DNA of 64,000 bases from Cheiracanthium punctorium. Taxonomy: Eukaryota; Arthropoda; Arachnida; Araneae; Cheiracanthiidae. The DNA is taken from the NCBI GenBank assembly GCA_038373885.1, contig JAWZYV010013175.1, positions 992,001-1,056,000 on the forward strand. The letters run 5' to 3'. Within the stretch, counting starts at the first letter, position 1, and each line of letters begins with the position of its first letter. The notes under the pieces were generated by a model, which saw only the letters and a program-made list of their open reading frames with translations, had not been told where the DNA came from and ran no database searches. A program made the translations under genes and the position numbers. Shown piece after piece: positions 24,481-36,298 of this stretch.

Positions 24481-26927
24481 TTCATGTATAGCTTTTGATT
24501 TCTTTCATCTAATCCGAAGCCTCCTTTACTTAACCATTGCGTGCAAATGCCACACCTATTGATCATTGATATCTGCTTATATCGTCTAAACAAGTGACGC
24601 TTCCTAAGCTACAGTTTCGTAAATAACTCATATACGTCGTTTAAAAAAATCATGAAATTATCATCATAGAATTATTAATATATATGGGTCTGTCTTAAGC
24701 CACACAAAGTGAAGCTATAGCAGTAGCCATCCCAGTATGCTTAAGTAGCAAAAGCAAACAGATCTTTGATCCGAGGTTCTTCGCTTATGTCAAATTAAAC
24801 ACATCTTGGTTTCGGCGCACAAATGTAAAAGTACGTGCCCGAAATTAATAAACATTTTGGGATAGCTGGAAATTCTTGCGCAAATATTGCAGCACAGAAC
24901 CAAAATTCACCTCAGTGTTTGGTTTGAATGAAATAATGTTAAGTAGTGATTCATTGAGTTCCTGCTACTTTTCACGTTTTTCAAAGGATTTTTTTACATC
25001 CCTAAAAGGTCCTAGTTTTGAATGTTCCATACTTATTCAAATATGGAAAGAGCCGGTTTGTAAAAGCTTTTTAATTACTTTGATAAAAATCGTAAGAACT
25101 TCATTAAAAATGTACATAAATGTAATAAAAATTAATATTTCCACCCTTAATTTGTTGTTCTTTTCAAAGCTATTTATTTTCATTTCATTTAATTTCAGCA
25201 ATTTCGAGTGCATAAATTGCCTGCATTGTTACACTCACAACACAGTTTTTAAGCACATGGTACATCTATTAAACACAAAGATGGCTTTCATAAGACTAAA
25301 CATGGATGTCTAGCAATGATAAAGACTTTTAGTAGTAATGTAGTTACCATTTAATTTAATATTATGTAATTTTATAACACCGCAACAGAAGCCATTTCCT
25401 GCTTAACAATACACCCTAAAATTATGAAGATGCAACACGACAATATTGCTTTAAACTTTCGAATTAGCTGACACTAATTCACGAAAGGCAAACCTTCTAG
25501 TAACGAAAGATTCATCAAAGGTTGTCAGCTATGAAAATTGCATGTTAATCGTTAGACTTAAGTAACATGCGCTTCGTGTTTCATTATTACGTAACAATTT
25601 TGTGTCATTAATTTACGTTATGTTCAGTCACATTAGCCTGAAGAGAATCATTTTAAGTAGTTCTATTCCGATTACCCTTTTAAAAACTTTTCTTTTATTT
25701 CACCGACTGCCATCAAATAACTGAAGCATATTTTAAATGTCAGCTCTCTGAGAAACTCATGAATAATGCGCTGAACTGCATTAATGAATTACTTAAATTG
25801 GGAGAAAGTAATTCGCTTCCATGCTTATTTCTAAAGTTTCCTTTTTTTCTATTCTGAGGAATTTCTGAAGTTTAGCATCCCGGATGTAAGAGCTTCCATT
25901 ATACGTTTTTGATTTCTTTTGTACAGAAAAATATTTGCTCCTGTTACATTTTCATGAAATATCTTATATACACTGCAGTTACTGAAAAGTTTGCTTTGCT
26001 TTAGAGAATTTTTAAGTTTTGGAGAGAGAAAAAAATATATACTACACACATTTCATAAGATAAATATAATGTTTTCTTCAATAGAGACTATTTAATTCAA
26101 TGGAGAATATTACTTTTTATTTTCATTTTTGTTAAAGAAATTTTTGGTAATTTGAAGTAGTGTATTTTCTTGTTTTGAACATGCTAATATGTAAAAAGTA
26201 CTTTTTTAAAGTATTTATACTTCGAATGGATTCACAAGTGTGACATATGGTAGCTGAATTTATTTACACATTATGTCATTGAATTGCCCCTTTTTCGAAA
26301 AGTTATGACTGCATTTCTTATTAAAACCTTATATCAAATTAAAACATGGAACATTGAAATATGTATTTCACATCTGACTATTCAGTATTCAGTCTAATAA
26401 CCATATAATTTACATTTATTATGCGATACATTAAAACAGCATACAAGTTTCTTTCTGTAGCGAACAAAGTAAAACAGAAAATGAATATTTTAAGTTTTAA
26501 TTTATAACTTTTGTTTTATAAATTTGACTTTGTTCTGAACTAAAGTGCATATTTAGATTTCTACTGAAAAATAAATACACATAAAAAAAATTAAATAGAG
26601 TCCTAAGGGTGTTTCCAGATACGGAAAAGAATTGTTTAAAATATTTCGGTATTCTATCTCTGATTTTTCTTATAAAACATTCAAGTAAAGTGCTATGTGA
26701 CTGGAAATTTAAATTAACTTAAAAGGTGTAAGATTGTTCTATATTTCATTAAAGTATGTTATTCTACATGTTTTTTTAATTTATGGACGGGATATGCTTT
26801 TTCTTTCTTTAAAGACTATTAAGTATACTGTTAAGCCTTTTTTTAGAATTAAAATCTTGCGGATGGACTTAACTTCATGCTGATGTTTAAAAGAAATTTC
26901 AGTTTCTTGTTAGAAAAATGTTTAAAT
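24481..26927. other. AT-rich stretch, nothing recognised
   Basis: The longest frame (24876-25313, plus) begins with TTG and has no recognisable content; the AT bias makes a chance frame likely. Confidence 0.5.
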
Positions 26928-27354
26928 TGTTATTAAATATTCCATTTTATTGTTTGTGGCACTTTTATTTTATTTTAAAACTTTCATAAAATAAATTATG
27001 CATGCTATATTATTGTAAAACTTGTTTTATTTCATTATGTTTAGTCATAATTGCATTTACATCTTTTATTTTGCCTATAAAAAAACAATTTACACTTGTT
27101 TTCAAATGAAGGATCATTTTGCCCTTGGGTGAGGCTAATATGGTCTTTTAGACTCTTTTTCAAAATTCTATTTTTTTAGTTACTCATTGTGCTTTTATAA
27201 TATTATTGAAATATATTTATGATGCATAATATAGTGTAAAATATTGCGGAAAATGGCCAAAGTTTTATTTAACATTTATGTTGTTTTATGCAAGTTTTAT
27301 CCTCAAGGGGCAAGTTTTAACCTTTTAAGAGGATCATTTTGGACCACCTTCCCC
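26928..27354. mobile_element. T1 family, copy 4 (right half only)
   Basis: Collinear with 21060-21467 of copy 1: AAATATTCCATTTTA, TTTCATAAAATAAATT, GGATCATTTTGCCCTTGG, and the right terminus GGATCATTTTGGACCACCTT followed by CCCC and TA. The left half is absent. Confidence 0.75.
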
Positions 27355-27867
27355 TATAAAATGGTGGCGGGTTTTAGAGTAAATTACCGCATCGTACAGA
27401 AATAAACTTTAGTGATTTAAAAATATTTCTTTCCAGTACTGGTTCTTGCTCTTTTGAAGGAAGATCGGAAGCATAATGCAGAACCCCGACACTTTCTAAG
27501 GGCAACTAATTTTAAAAACTTGAAATATATTTTTTCGAGTCTTTTGTTTTTCAAGTCTCTTTAAAAATTAATCAGCATTGTATATTCTTCCCTTAGTATT
27601 TGGGAAGCTGCGGACTTAATAGTAATGTAAATCACATTGATTACTAGGGATATTTGGAGAGTAAGTACTGTTTTGAATTAGTAATTATTTTTTTCGAGTT
27701 AATTTTATTTTTACATGAAAGAGCATACCTTAAGCTATTTTTCTTCTTAGTTTCCGCCAATGTTCAAACACATTAACTATATTTTTATAGCAAAATTAAT
27801 TATTTCTGATAAATATAGCTAAAGGCTCTCTATACCAGATTCACTTATAAATTTAGCAGCAATATTA

Positions 27868-28055
27868 GTAGAGGAGATATACGCAAAAAATAGGCCAAAG
27901 GTGTAACTAATTCCCACAAAAGCGGTGTTTGATTTTTTTAGTTCGTTGATGGTGTCTCTTTGACATACGAAAAATCTAGAAAAATCAGAGTACGACAAAT
28001 GCGATTTTTGGCCACCATCTTGAAAAAATTGAAAAATCATAGACCGGTATCAAAT
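27868..28055 (+). repeat. Left terminal inverted repeat of the candidate DNA transposon
   Basis: Mirror image of 38262-38448 with small indels. Most of the 73-codon minus frame here (28040-27819) is read from the repeat, not from a gene. Confidence 0.8.
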
Positions 28056-28297
28056 TAAGCAAATTTTCATTCTGAAAGATTATAATACTAGTTTTTAATA
28101 ATAAAAATTAATTTAAAAATAGTGACAGAAAAACTGATAGCTGAAAATCTGGTAAGTAGTTGAAAATCATATTTGTGCTAATCAAAATGCATTCTATATT
28201 GTACAAAAGCAGAATGTATTTCGTAAATCTTGCATATTACGTAGCAAAAAAGCTAGATACAACACTAAAATTAATATAAGATATGTTAAACACATAC

Positions 28298-28481
28298 ACA
28301 CACATAAAATTATACTTATCAACAAGATGACAGTTTCGGGTGACACAAAAGGTCCGCCCTTCACCAGTTGTAAAAAAGTTATTCTTTCAAAGGTTGAACT
28401 TTTTTACAACTTATGAAGGGCAGAGACCTGCTGTAGTAGACGAAACGGTCATCTTGTTGATAAATATAATTTTATGTGTGT
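28298..28481. repeat. 184-bp near-perfect palindrome (nested MITE or terminal structure)
   Basis: ACACACATAAAATTATACTT at the left is mirrored at the right end, and the similarity continues through ATCAACAAGATGAC to the centre. The two halves are inverted copies with a short loop near 28385. Each arm, read outwards, carries a CTGGTGAAGGGC / CTTATGAAGGGC string followed by CGAAAC, a hammerhead-like word order. It lies between the left TIR and the gene stop. Confidence 0.7.
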
Positions 28482-29570
28482 AATTTTATAAGGTTTTTAC
28501 TCATTTTATCATTTAACACCAGTTTACACCCTTTCGTGTGCTCTTGTTAGATCTAATAGTCTTCTTCATTTCTACTGAATCACTATCTTTCAGGGTAATA
28601 TTATTAGATTTTCTACCGGAACAGTTACAGCATATTTCAGTACATTCCACACCATAATGTTGGCACGTGCATTTACCACTACCACACGGGTCATTCGTTA
28701 CCGTTTTGCAAGTACAGAGGATAATGTTTAGTAATAAGTGTGGTGCAGGGTTTATTTCCCATGTTATGGACTGTAATTGACCTTGTACTTTTTTACAAAT
28801 TCACTCTTCAGGATTTGCAATACTGGTGTTCATAGTTTTCCAGCAAAGACATTGTAAATGTACACGAAGAAGATGATAAACAGCCGCATCTTAAGTAAAT
28901 GGCACACAATCTTCAATCAGAAACTTCAATCTCATCATTATATAATTTATCGTAAAGCTCCATGAGACTGCAAATTAGGCAAACTTGACTTTACTTCGTC
29001 TGTATCCATTGGTTCCATCTGTTTCTCATCTGAGAGCTCTTCCTAAAAGTTACTATCCAGGATATCTTGAAGCAACATTGGCGTATGTAGAGATGAAAGC
29101 AAAGCAGTTTGTGTCCTTTTAATTCTCTAGAATAACCTTTACCTGTATGCATACGTACGACTGTGTTCCCTGCGTAAATTCTCTTTAAGGTCTCTTCTAT
29201 TCCAGATCCACATAACAGTTCACCAATAGTACCTAGATATGACATCAGTGTTTGAAAACCACCAAGACGACTTAATATGTTTGGGAATTTTTCGGGTTTA
29301 CTACAAACAACTTCCATAGCTTTAATCCACAGGCATTGATCAAATGTTATAACTGGTAATAGTACACATTGAATTTTTCTGCTTCCGAACTTATAAACTT
29401 CAATGTGATATATATACAGCCATGAGTTACTGTATTCATGTCAATCATAGGTAGAAATGTTGTTGATACTACTCCTGTATTCTCATCACTGATTACAAGG
29501 CTCTGCATGTATCCATTCCAAACAGTATACGGCGCCTTTATTAACTTACTAGTGTTCCACAAAATACCTA

Positions 29571-29574
29571 CTAG
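29571..29574. other. Target-site duplication CTAG (left)
   Basis: CTAG immediately before the left LTR. The same four bases follow the right LTR at 36295-36298, and the gene frame of the host element continues across the deleted insertion. Confidence 0.9.
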
Positions 29575-29861
29575 TGTACGGTAGCGTGCAAAAACAGATG
29601 GGGACACAATTATAGGACGAACAGGACGATTTATTTCACTGTCACAAACACATCCATAAAAACACAGGGTTACATTCACATTACATATATTCGCGGTGTT
29701 AGGTATGTGCTACAACCACAAGAGTCCGTTTTAAACTCGCGGTACATCTCCATGCATTCTTCAACACCGTCGCTGACTCTGCGCCTTCTCGAACTGAGAA
29801 CAAAACAACTTCTGACGTATGGCGCCATCGCATGGAGAAGGGTCTGCTCGACGTCATAACA
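29575..29861 (-). repeat. 3' LTR of the Gmr1-like element
   Basis: 287 bp, identical by eye to 36008-36294. In element sense it begins TGTTATGACG and ends CCGTACA. The inner neighbour is the polypurine tract. Confidence 0.95.
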
Positions 29862-29886
29862 GTCTATACTCCTCCCCTCACGGAGG
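29862..29886 (-). other. Polypurine tract of the Gmr1-like element
   Basis: In element sense, GTGAGGGGAGGAG lies nine bases upstream of the 3' LTR, the expected primer site for plus-strand DNA synthesis. Confidence 0.75.
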
Positions 29887-30195
29887 AAAACTTTTCACGA
29901 GTTTGGAGGGAAAAGTTTTTACCTGAAAATCTTCAAAGTTTGTCAGTCCTCAAAGTTTGTTAAAAATAATTAATTAAGGCCGACAAATCCTATTTCAGTG
30001 CCAGTTCAGTGCCATTCAAAGAACAGTGCATTTCCCCAAACAAAAATTCAATTATAACTACATATAAAAAAGTTACATAAACTTCACTGATAATCAGAAG
30101 ATATGACCAAATAATACAATTATTTACAATATTAGTAGAAATATAAATTCAAACAAAACAGATAATAACATTATAATTTCTTAATTGCCTTTAAT

Positions 30196-33100
30196 TTAGG
30201 GGAGACGACTTAAGCTGTCAGCATTTTGATGAAGTTTGCCTTTTTTATGAACAACTTCATAATTGTATGGCTGTAAAGTTAGGGCCCATCTTAAAAGTCG
30301 CGGATTTGTCCCGCTGTTTTTCCCTAACCACACTAAAGGATTATGATCCGTCTGAATAATGAATTTGTGCTGTCCATCGAGATAACATTTCAACTTTTGT
30401 ACGGCATAAATTATTGCTGCACATTCCTTTTCAATAGTACTATAATTTTGTTCGGCGGAAGAAAACTTTCTACTCAAGTACATTATTGGATGTTCGTCGT
30501 CATTTTCTACTTGTGATAGGACAACACCAATTCCATAATTGGAGGCGTGGCACTGTACGAGGAACGGTTTTGTAAAATTTGGACTGTGCAACACTGGTCT
30601 TTCCGTTAACCTTCTTTTAAGTTCATCGAATGCAGTTTGACATGCTCCCGTCCATCTTATAGCTGACATGCGACTTTTTCCTTTTAGTAGGTCGGTCAAT
30701 GGTGCTGAAATCACGGAAAATTCGGGAATGTACCTTCGATAATATCCAGCCAGTCCTAGAAATGATCTAACGTGTGTTTTCGTAGAAGGAGTAGGGAAGT
30801 CTCTTATGGCTTGGACTTTAACTTCCCCTGGTCTTCGTTGTCCTTGACCAACTACATGACCTAAGTACTTCACGGTCGCTTTTGCAAACTGACATTTTGA
30901 TGGTTTTATATGCAACTTAGCTGTCTTCATCTTTTCGAATACAATTTTTAAATGCGATATATGCTCTTGCGATATGCTCCCACGTAGGAGAAAATATGGC
31001 GACATCATCGAGATATGGCACGGAAAATTCTTCGCAAGTTTTTAACAGTCCAGCCATCAACCGGCTGAAATCATATGGAGCATTTTTTAGTCCAAACGGT
31101 AACCGTAACGGTTTGAAAATACCAAAGCTGGTACAGAAAGCAGCATAACGCTGAGCTCGTGCCGTTAATGGGATTTGCCAAATACCTCTGGTCAAATCCA
31201 GTATAGTTATATAATTTGCATTCGATACCTTTTCCACTAGTTGCTCTATATTTGGTAGTGGAAAATACTGCGTTTTAGTGACGTTGTTCAATTTCCTATA
31301 GTCAATGCAGGGTCGGGGATCTTTCCCGGGGACTTCAACTAAGATGAGCGGGGATGAAAAGTCGGATTCGCCTTCCTCAATTATTCCGAGAGTCAGCATC
31401 TTTTCTACTTCTTTCTTTAAAATTTCACTTTGTCTAGGCGACAACCGGTATGGCTTTGTACAAATTGGTTTCTCGGATTCCAATTCAATATCATGTTTAG
31501 TAACGTTCGTACATCCTGGCTCATTTGAGAAAATGCCAGAATACTCAGATATTAGAAGTCTCAGAGCTTCACGTTCACTTTCAGAAAGTCGGGAGTTTGA
31601 CTCTATGTTTTGGAAAAGTTCAGACTCTTCATTTTTACAGGAGTTCAGCTGCAAACATGGCATTTCTTCTTCATCAGCGTCTGGTTCTTCCGTATATAAC
31701 AAATTTATATTTTCTGGTCTTTGATAATAAGGTTTCAGCATATTGATATGATACACATGATTTTTTTCTTTGTCTGGAAATTTAACAACATAGTTTGTTT
31801 CAGATAATTGTTGGATAATTTGTCCAGGACCTACCCACTGCACGGACAATTTATTCGGCTTTGAAGGAGCCACCACAAGTACTAAGTCTCCCTTTTCAAA
31901 CTTGCGTTCTGTAGCCTTTCGATCATACCATAGTTTTTGTTTTTCTTTTACGTTTTCCATTTGCTGAATTGCAAGATCTTGGCATCTCTTCATACGATTC
32001 ATAAGTTCAAAGACATATTCAACTACACTACTTTCTGTCTCTTCTTCACCTTTCAACTTTTCGTAGAGAAGCATGATGGGAGTTCTTAAGTTTTTTCCGT
32101 GAACCAATTCAGCTGGAGAAAATCCGGTACTATCATGAGTTACCGTTCGAAGAGCGAAAAGAGCCTGGGGTAAGATATTTTCCCAGTCTGGTCCAGATTC
32201 GAAACATAGGACTCGGAGAATTCTTTTTAGAGTTCTGTGCATTCTCTCCACTGGATTACTTTGGGGGTGATAAACGGAGCTTCGCACCACCTTTATTCCA
32301 AACCTTTCTAGAAATTCCGATGTAAGTGCACTCACGAAAGATGATCCCTGGTCGGTCTGCAATTCTTTAGGGAATCCCATGCGACTAAAAATCTGAAGTA
32401 GCACATTTACAACAGTGGTCGAACAGAGATTTTCCACAGGGAAATGCATCCGGATATTTAGAAGACATGCAAATTGCAGTTTTAATGTATCTGTTTCCTG
32501 AGGGTGTCACGGGCAAAGGCCCACAAGCATCAACATTTATTTTCGTAAAAATTTCTGTGATAACTGGTACGATCTTTAAAGGAGCCTTCTTCTTTTCTTG
32601 AGGTTTTCCAGCTCTTTGGCAACTGTCACAAGCCTTCACGAAATTCTCAACATCTCGGTAACAGTTGGGCCAGTAGAAACTTTTAAAGAGTGCATCTTTA
32701 GTTTTTGTTGTTCCAAGATGAGCCGCTGTTCCTTCATGACAAATTTTCATTAACTGTTCACGATACTCCTCTGGAACTACCAGCAGTCGTCTTTCAGTTC
32801 CATGTTTGTCTTCCTTCTTATAAAATAACAGTTCATTATTTAATTCAAATTTACTATTTTCCTTAACTGTAGCTAATTCCATTAGAGACTTTAATTCTGC
32901 GCTTTTATTTTGGGCGGACTTGAATTCTTCAGGTGTGATCTTCAAAAGATTAGGAGTTTCAACAAAAGGCTCCGGTGATGGTAATATACTTTTTTCTTCA
33001 TCAGTGATTTCGGTTAGGTCAATGATCTCTTGACAACTTTCATTCGAGATTTCTTGCGATTTCTCTTCTTCCTTTCGTAATTCTTTTTTCTTCTTAGAAC

Positions 33101-34610
33101 GTGTTTGAACTGCGTTTATCATATGCATTTCCACATCTTTATTATTCTTCATACTGTCGATCAATGCAGCTGTCTTATTTCCTAACAAATATTTACTCTC
33201 TTCCCATTTATACGGTTGTACTGCTGCTTTCGTTACAACATGCCCAAAACTACCTTCTAATTCTATTTCGGCTAATGGTAGACATGTAGCAGTCTCAATC
33301 AATGGTGATCTCACCCACACATATTCACCTGTAAACATATAAGGCTTCACCAACTTAGGGCAAACCAAATCTAATGTGGCTCCAGTATCGCGGAGTATGG
33401 AAACTTCTGCACCATTTACTCTACCTAAGGTGGTATAAGGAGCCATCAGGTGATCTACATCTCCGTCAGCGGTATCGTTTGCAGCCACTACTTCTTTCAG
33501 TTTTGGACACTGAGGTCTAAGGTGATTATAAGAACCACACTCGTAGCATCGCGGCTGTTTTCTCTGCTCAAATTCCCTTTCTTTGTTCTTCTGTGGCTCG
33601 TATTTCGTTTGATTCTTATACCTCTTGTCTTCAACCCTTAATTTTCCGTCTAACTTCCTAGAGTAGTCTGAGTTTTTCGATGATTGTCGATATCCGGTTC
33701 TTTTGAAACTATCTTTGATATTTTCATATTCGTCTATTTTATCTGCCAAGTCAAAAGGAGAAACCATTTTCATCCAGTCTTCCAGGAAATGATCTTTTAT
33801 TTCTTGGGGCGTACGTCTCTTCAACTGTTCTGTAACCATTAATTCTTTCAGTTGTTCAAGCGTAGTAATCTTTAATTCAGAAGTCCATTCTTCGAAATAG
33901 CTATTTAACTCGTGAGCATAATTCCGCCATGTTTTTTCAAAACTCTTCTGATGCCTATAAAATAACTGTTTCAACCTTTCAGCATTTAATTTGTACCGCT
34001 TCAGTATCAACTCCTTAACATAGTCGTAGTCTTTAACCTTTTCTACGGGTTCTCGAGCCAACATATTCGTTACTTCACTCGGCAAAACACTAAGTAAATA
34101 CGCAACCCAATCTTCTTTCGAAACTCTAGCCATTTCTGCACGACGCTCAAAATTTATTAGATAGAGTCCTATTTCATCTTTCTTTTCATCGAATTTTGGG
34201 TTAATTTTCAATAATTCTACTTTAGGACCCGTCTGACTGCCACTTGAGAAGTTGGTACACAACGTACGCGAATCGCCTGTAGAAGCACTCAATTCTAACC
34301 GTTTCATTTCTAATGCAAATTCTCTATCTTTCTCTTCTTTAAGTCTCTCTTCTTTACGTTCAATTCTCTCTTTGTCTTCACGTTCAATTCTCTCCCTTTC
34401 TTCACGTTCAACTTTTTCACTTTCTTCAGATTTAATTCTATCACTTATTATCAAATTCACAAATTCTTTTACAAATTCTTCATCATAGTTCTTGCTATTT
34501 AATATCAAATTCTTTAAATCGATCATTTTAAGATCATCAGTAACCTCCTCCCCTAACTCTTGAGCAATTGTTCTTAATTCCTCTTTACGCGCCTTCGCGA
34601 GATAGGCCAT
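30196..34610 (-). pseudogene. gag-pol: gag-pol polyprotein of the Gmr1-like element, two frame breaks
   Basis: The start is the ATG at 34610 (MAYLAKARK); the longer frame upstream starts with GTG in the leader. Gag has a Glu/Arg/Lys-rich coiled-coil-like segment near 34250-34440 and a CCHC zinc knuckle near 33550 (CYECGSYNHLRPQC). The protease motif DTGAT has its Asp at 33387-33389. The integrase H2C2 finger is at about 32740-32615. Core acidic residues are Asp 32529-32531, Asp 32351-32353 and Glu 32246-32248 (D-x34-E, in HPQSNPVERMHRTL). The GPY/F-like module is at about 31850 (WVGPG). Reverse transcriptase contains CIDYRKLN, PFGLKNAP and the catalytic YLDD at 31004-31015. RNase H contains QTDHNPLVWL near 30345; stop 30196. 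Frame 1 is lost at about 32437 (one-base shift inside the integrase core), and frame 2 at about 30960-30985 by a 13-bp near-duplication just after YLDD. Either this copy is defective or the shifts are assembly errors. Confidence 0.92.
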
Positions 34611-36007
34611 TTTAATAGTTTGATTTTTTTTCAAGAAATTCCTCAGCAACGATACGAATAGAATTAGGGAAAAGTTAATGCTAATTCTAACCAAATTAAT
34701 TTTCTGGATCTTCGGATGACCCACAAAAAATTTTAGTAATAAACAAGCACAAAATACTCAATTTTAAACTTTTCTAAAAAACCACTTAATGTCTTAAAAA
34801 ACTTTAAATTGCAACCATGAAAATGTTTATCATCTTTAAATTTGCCAAAATCGTATAACTTATACCGACAAAATCATAAACATTAGTAAACCAATTAAAC
34901 ACATAAATAATAATAAATGAACAATGTACAATATAATTATTTAATTTTACTTAATTAATATTTTACCAATGATACTACTTAAATCAAAAGCAAACTACAC
35001 CCATCTACAAATTACTTTACGAAGTTTACTTCCGTTTCTAAAAAAATGATAACAGAATTAAACACTCTTATAATATTCCCTGAGGATTTCAATTATTTTC
35101 TTCGAAAGCTGCTTAACAAACCAAAATTGTTTTTCTTTTCAAATGAAATCAAACAATATAATGCGATCAAACCATAAAGAATTTTTTTCAAAATTATTCA
35201 ACACAAAATTCAAAACAAAGTCAAACTGCGTATGAGAAAATATATTCTTTTAAACAAAACACAACCTTCATAATATTTTCTGAGAACAAAATTTTCTAAT
35301 TGAAATACGTAATTTCAGTAAATACCTCTCTTTTTTCTTATGAGAGCGAAAATTAGTCTTAAATCTGAATACACAGAATAAAACTATTTAAAAGTGTTCT
35401 CAAAACTAATCACATTCACTTCATGAAAACAGAAGGTAATTCCTATGTAAATAGCAACTCTTAATGAATCATATAATCAAGATTAATCAAAATGGTATAT
35501 TCACAATAAAATAATAATTGTTTTCTTAACTCAAAATGTTCAAAAAAAATATTTTCATCTCACACTCTGCTTAGCTTTCAGGAAAACCAATATACTTATT
35601 TTAAACGATAATACAACCACTAAAACAAGTAATTATAGCATAAACACTCTTTTACTCAAATCGAAACCAAAATACATATACTTGTCTTAAACGATAATAC
35701 AACCGCTAAAACAAATAATTAAATAGCATTAACACTATTTACCTTAATCGAAACCAAATACATATACTTATCTTAAACGATAATACAACCGCTAAAATAA
35801 GCAATTAAATTGTATATGCACAACCTGTTCCAAAACGACCCCGAAATCAAATTTAGTAACCTTAATACAAAAGCACTGTTTTAGATTAATTAAAAAGGCA
35901 CTGTTTTAGAACTGGCACTTACCCACTAAAAATAATCATTTCTTAAAACACTGGTTTTCGATGCACTGGTTCAATCCGTAAAGCTGCCACCAAATGTTTT
36001 CCTCATC
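34611..36007 (-). other. 5' leader of the Gmr1-like element, with primer-binding region
   Basis: About 1.4 kb between the 5' LTR and the gag ATG, AT-rich and without open frames. Next to the LTR, in element sense, comes GATGAGGAAAACATTTGGTG then GCAGC. The TGGTGGCAG string 16 bases in is the likely tRNA primer complement, but I could not match it to a specific tRNA. Confidence 0.6.
35591..35815. repeat. 86-bp tandem repeat, about 2.6 units, in the retrotransposon leader
   Basis: Units start at 35591, 35677 and 35763, each with TTAAACGATAATACAACC then CTAAAA and AATTA. The period is exactly 86 bases between starts. The third unit is partial. Confidence 0.85.
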
Positions 36008-36294
36008 TGTACGGTAGCGTGCAAAAACAGATGGGGACACAATTATAGGACGAACAGGACGATTTATTTCACTGTCACAAACACATCCATAAAAACACAG
36101 GGTTACATTCACATTACATATATTCGCGGTGTTAGGTATGTGCTACAACCACAAGAGTCCGTTTTAAACTCGCGGTACATCTCCATGCATTCTTCAACAC
36201 CGTCGCTGACTCTGCGCCTTCTCGAACTGAGAACAAAACAACTTCTGACGTATGGCGCCATCGCATGGAGAAGGGTCTGCTCGACGTCATAACA
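36008..36294 (-). repeat. 5' LTR of the Gmr1-like element
   Basis: 287 bp direct repeat of 29575-29861, followed outside by the CTAG duplication. Confidence 0.95.
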
Positions 36295-36298
36295 CTAG
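36295..36298. other. Target-site duplication CTAG (right)
   Basis: Partner of 29571-29574. Confidence 0.9.

Larger units (their letters stand above)
29575..36294 (-). mobile_element. LTR retrotransposon, Gypsy-type proteins in Copia-type order (Gmr1-like)
   Basis: Two direct 287-bp LTRs (29575-29861 and 36008-36294) appear identical by eye and begin TG / end CA. They are flanked by a perfect CTAG duplication (29571-29574, 36295-36298). The element reads on the minus strand. Reading 5' to 3': LTR; leader with 86-bp tandem repeats; one gag-pol frame interrupted twice; polypurine tract; LTR. Pol domains run protease, integrase (zinc finger, catalytic core, GPY-like end), reverse transcriptase, RNase H. 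In ordinary Gypsy elements integrase comes last. Integrase-first order with Gypsy-like sequences is the hallmark of Gmr1-like elements, described in deuterostomes by Goodwin and Poulter. LTR identity implies a recent insertion. Confidence 0.93.

Noticed and set aside
24876..25313. 145-codon plus-strand open frame as a gene
   Set aside because: It begins with TTG, has no recognisable motif, and is rich in Phe/Ile/Leu/Ser/Asn as expected from AT-rich chance frames.
27819..28040. 73-codon minus frame as a small gene
   Set aside because: It is mostly the left TIR of the DNA element; the matching right TIR has the mirrored sequence with a different reading pattern.
31305..31724. 139-codon plus-strand frame
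   Set aside because: Antisense shadow of the retrotransposon pol gene.
34611..34724. Extended N-terminus of the retrotransposon Gag
   Set aside because: The longer frame begins at GTG in the AT-rich leader; the ATG at 34610 starts the charged Gag sequence.
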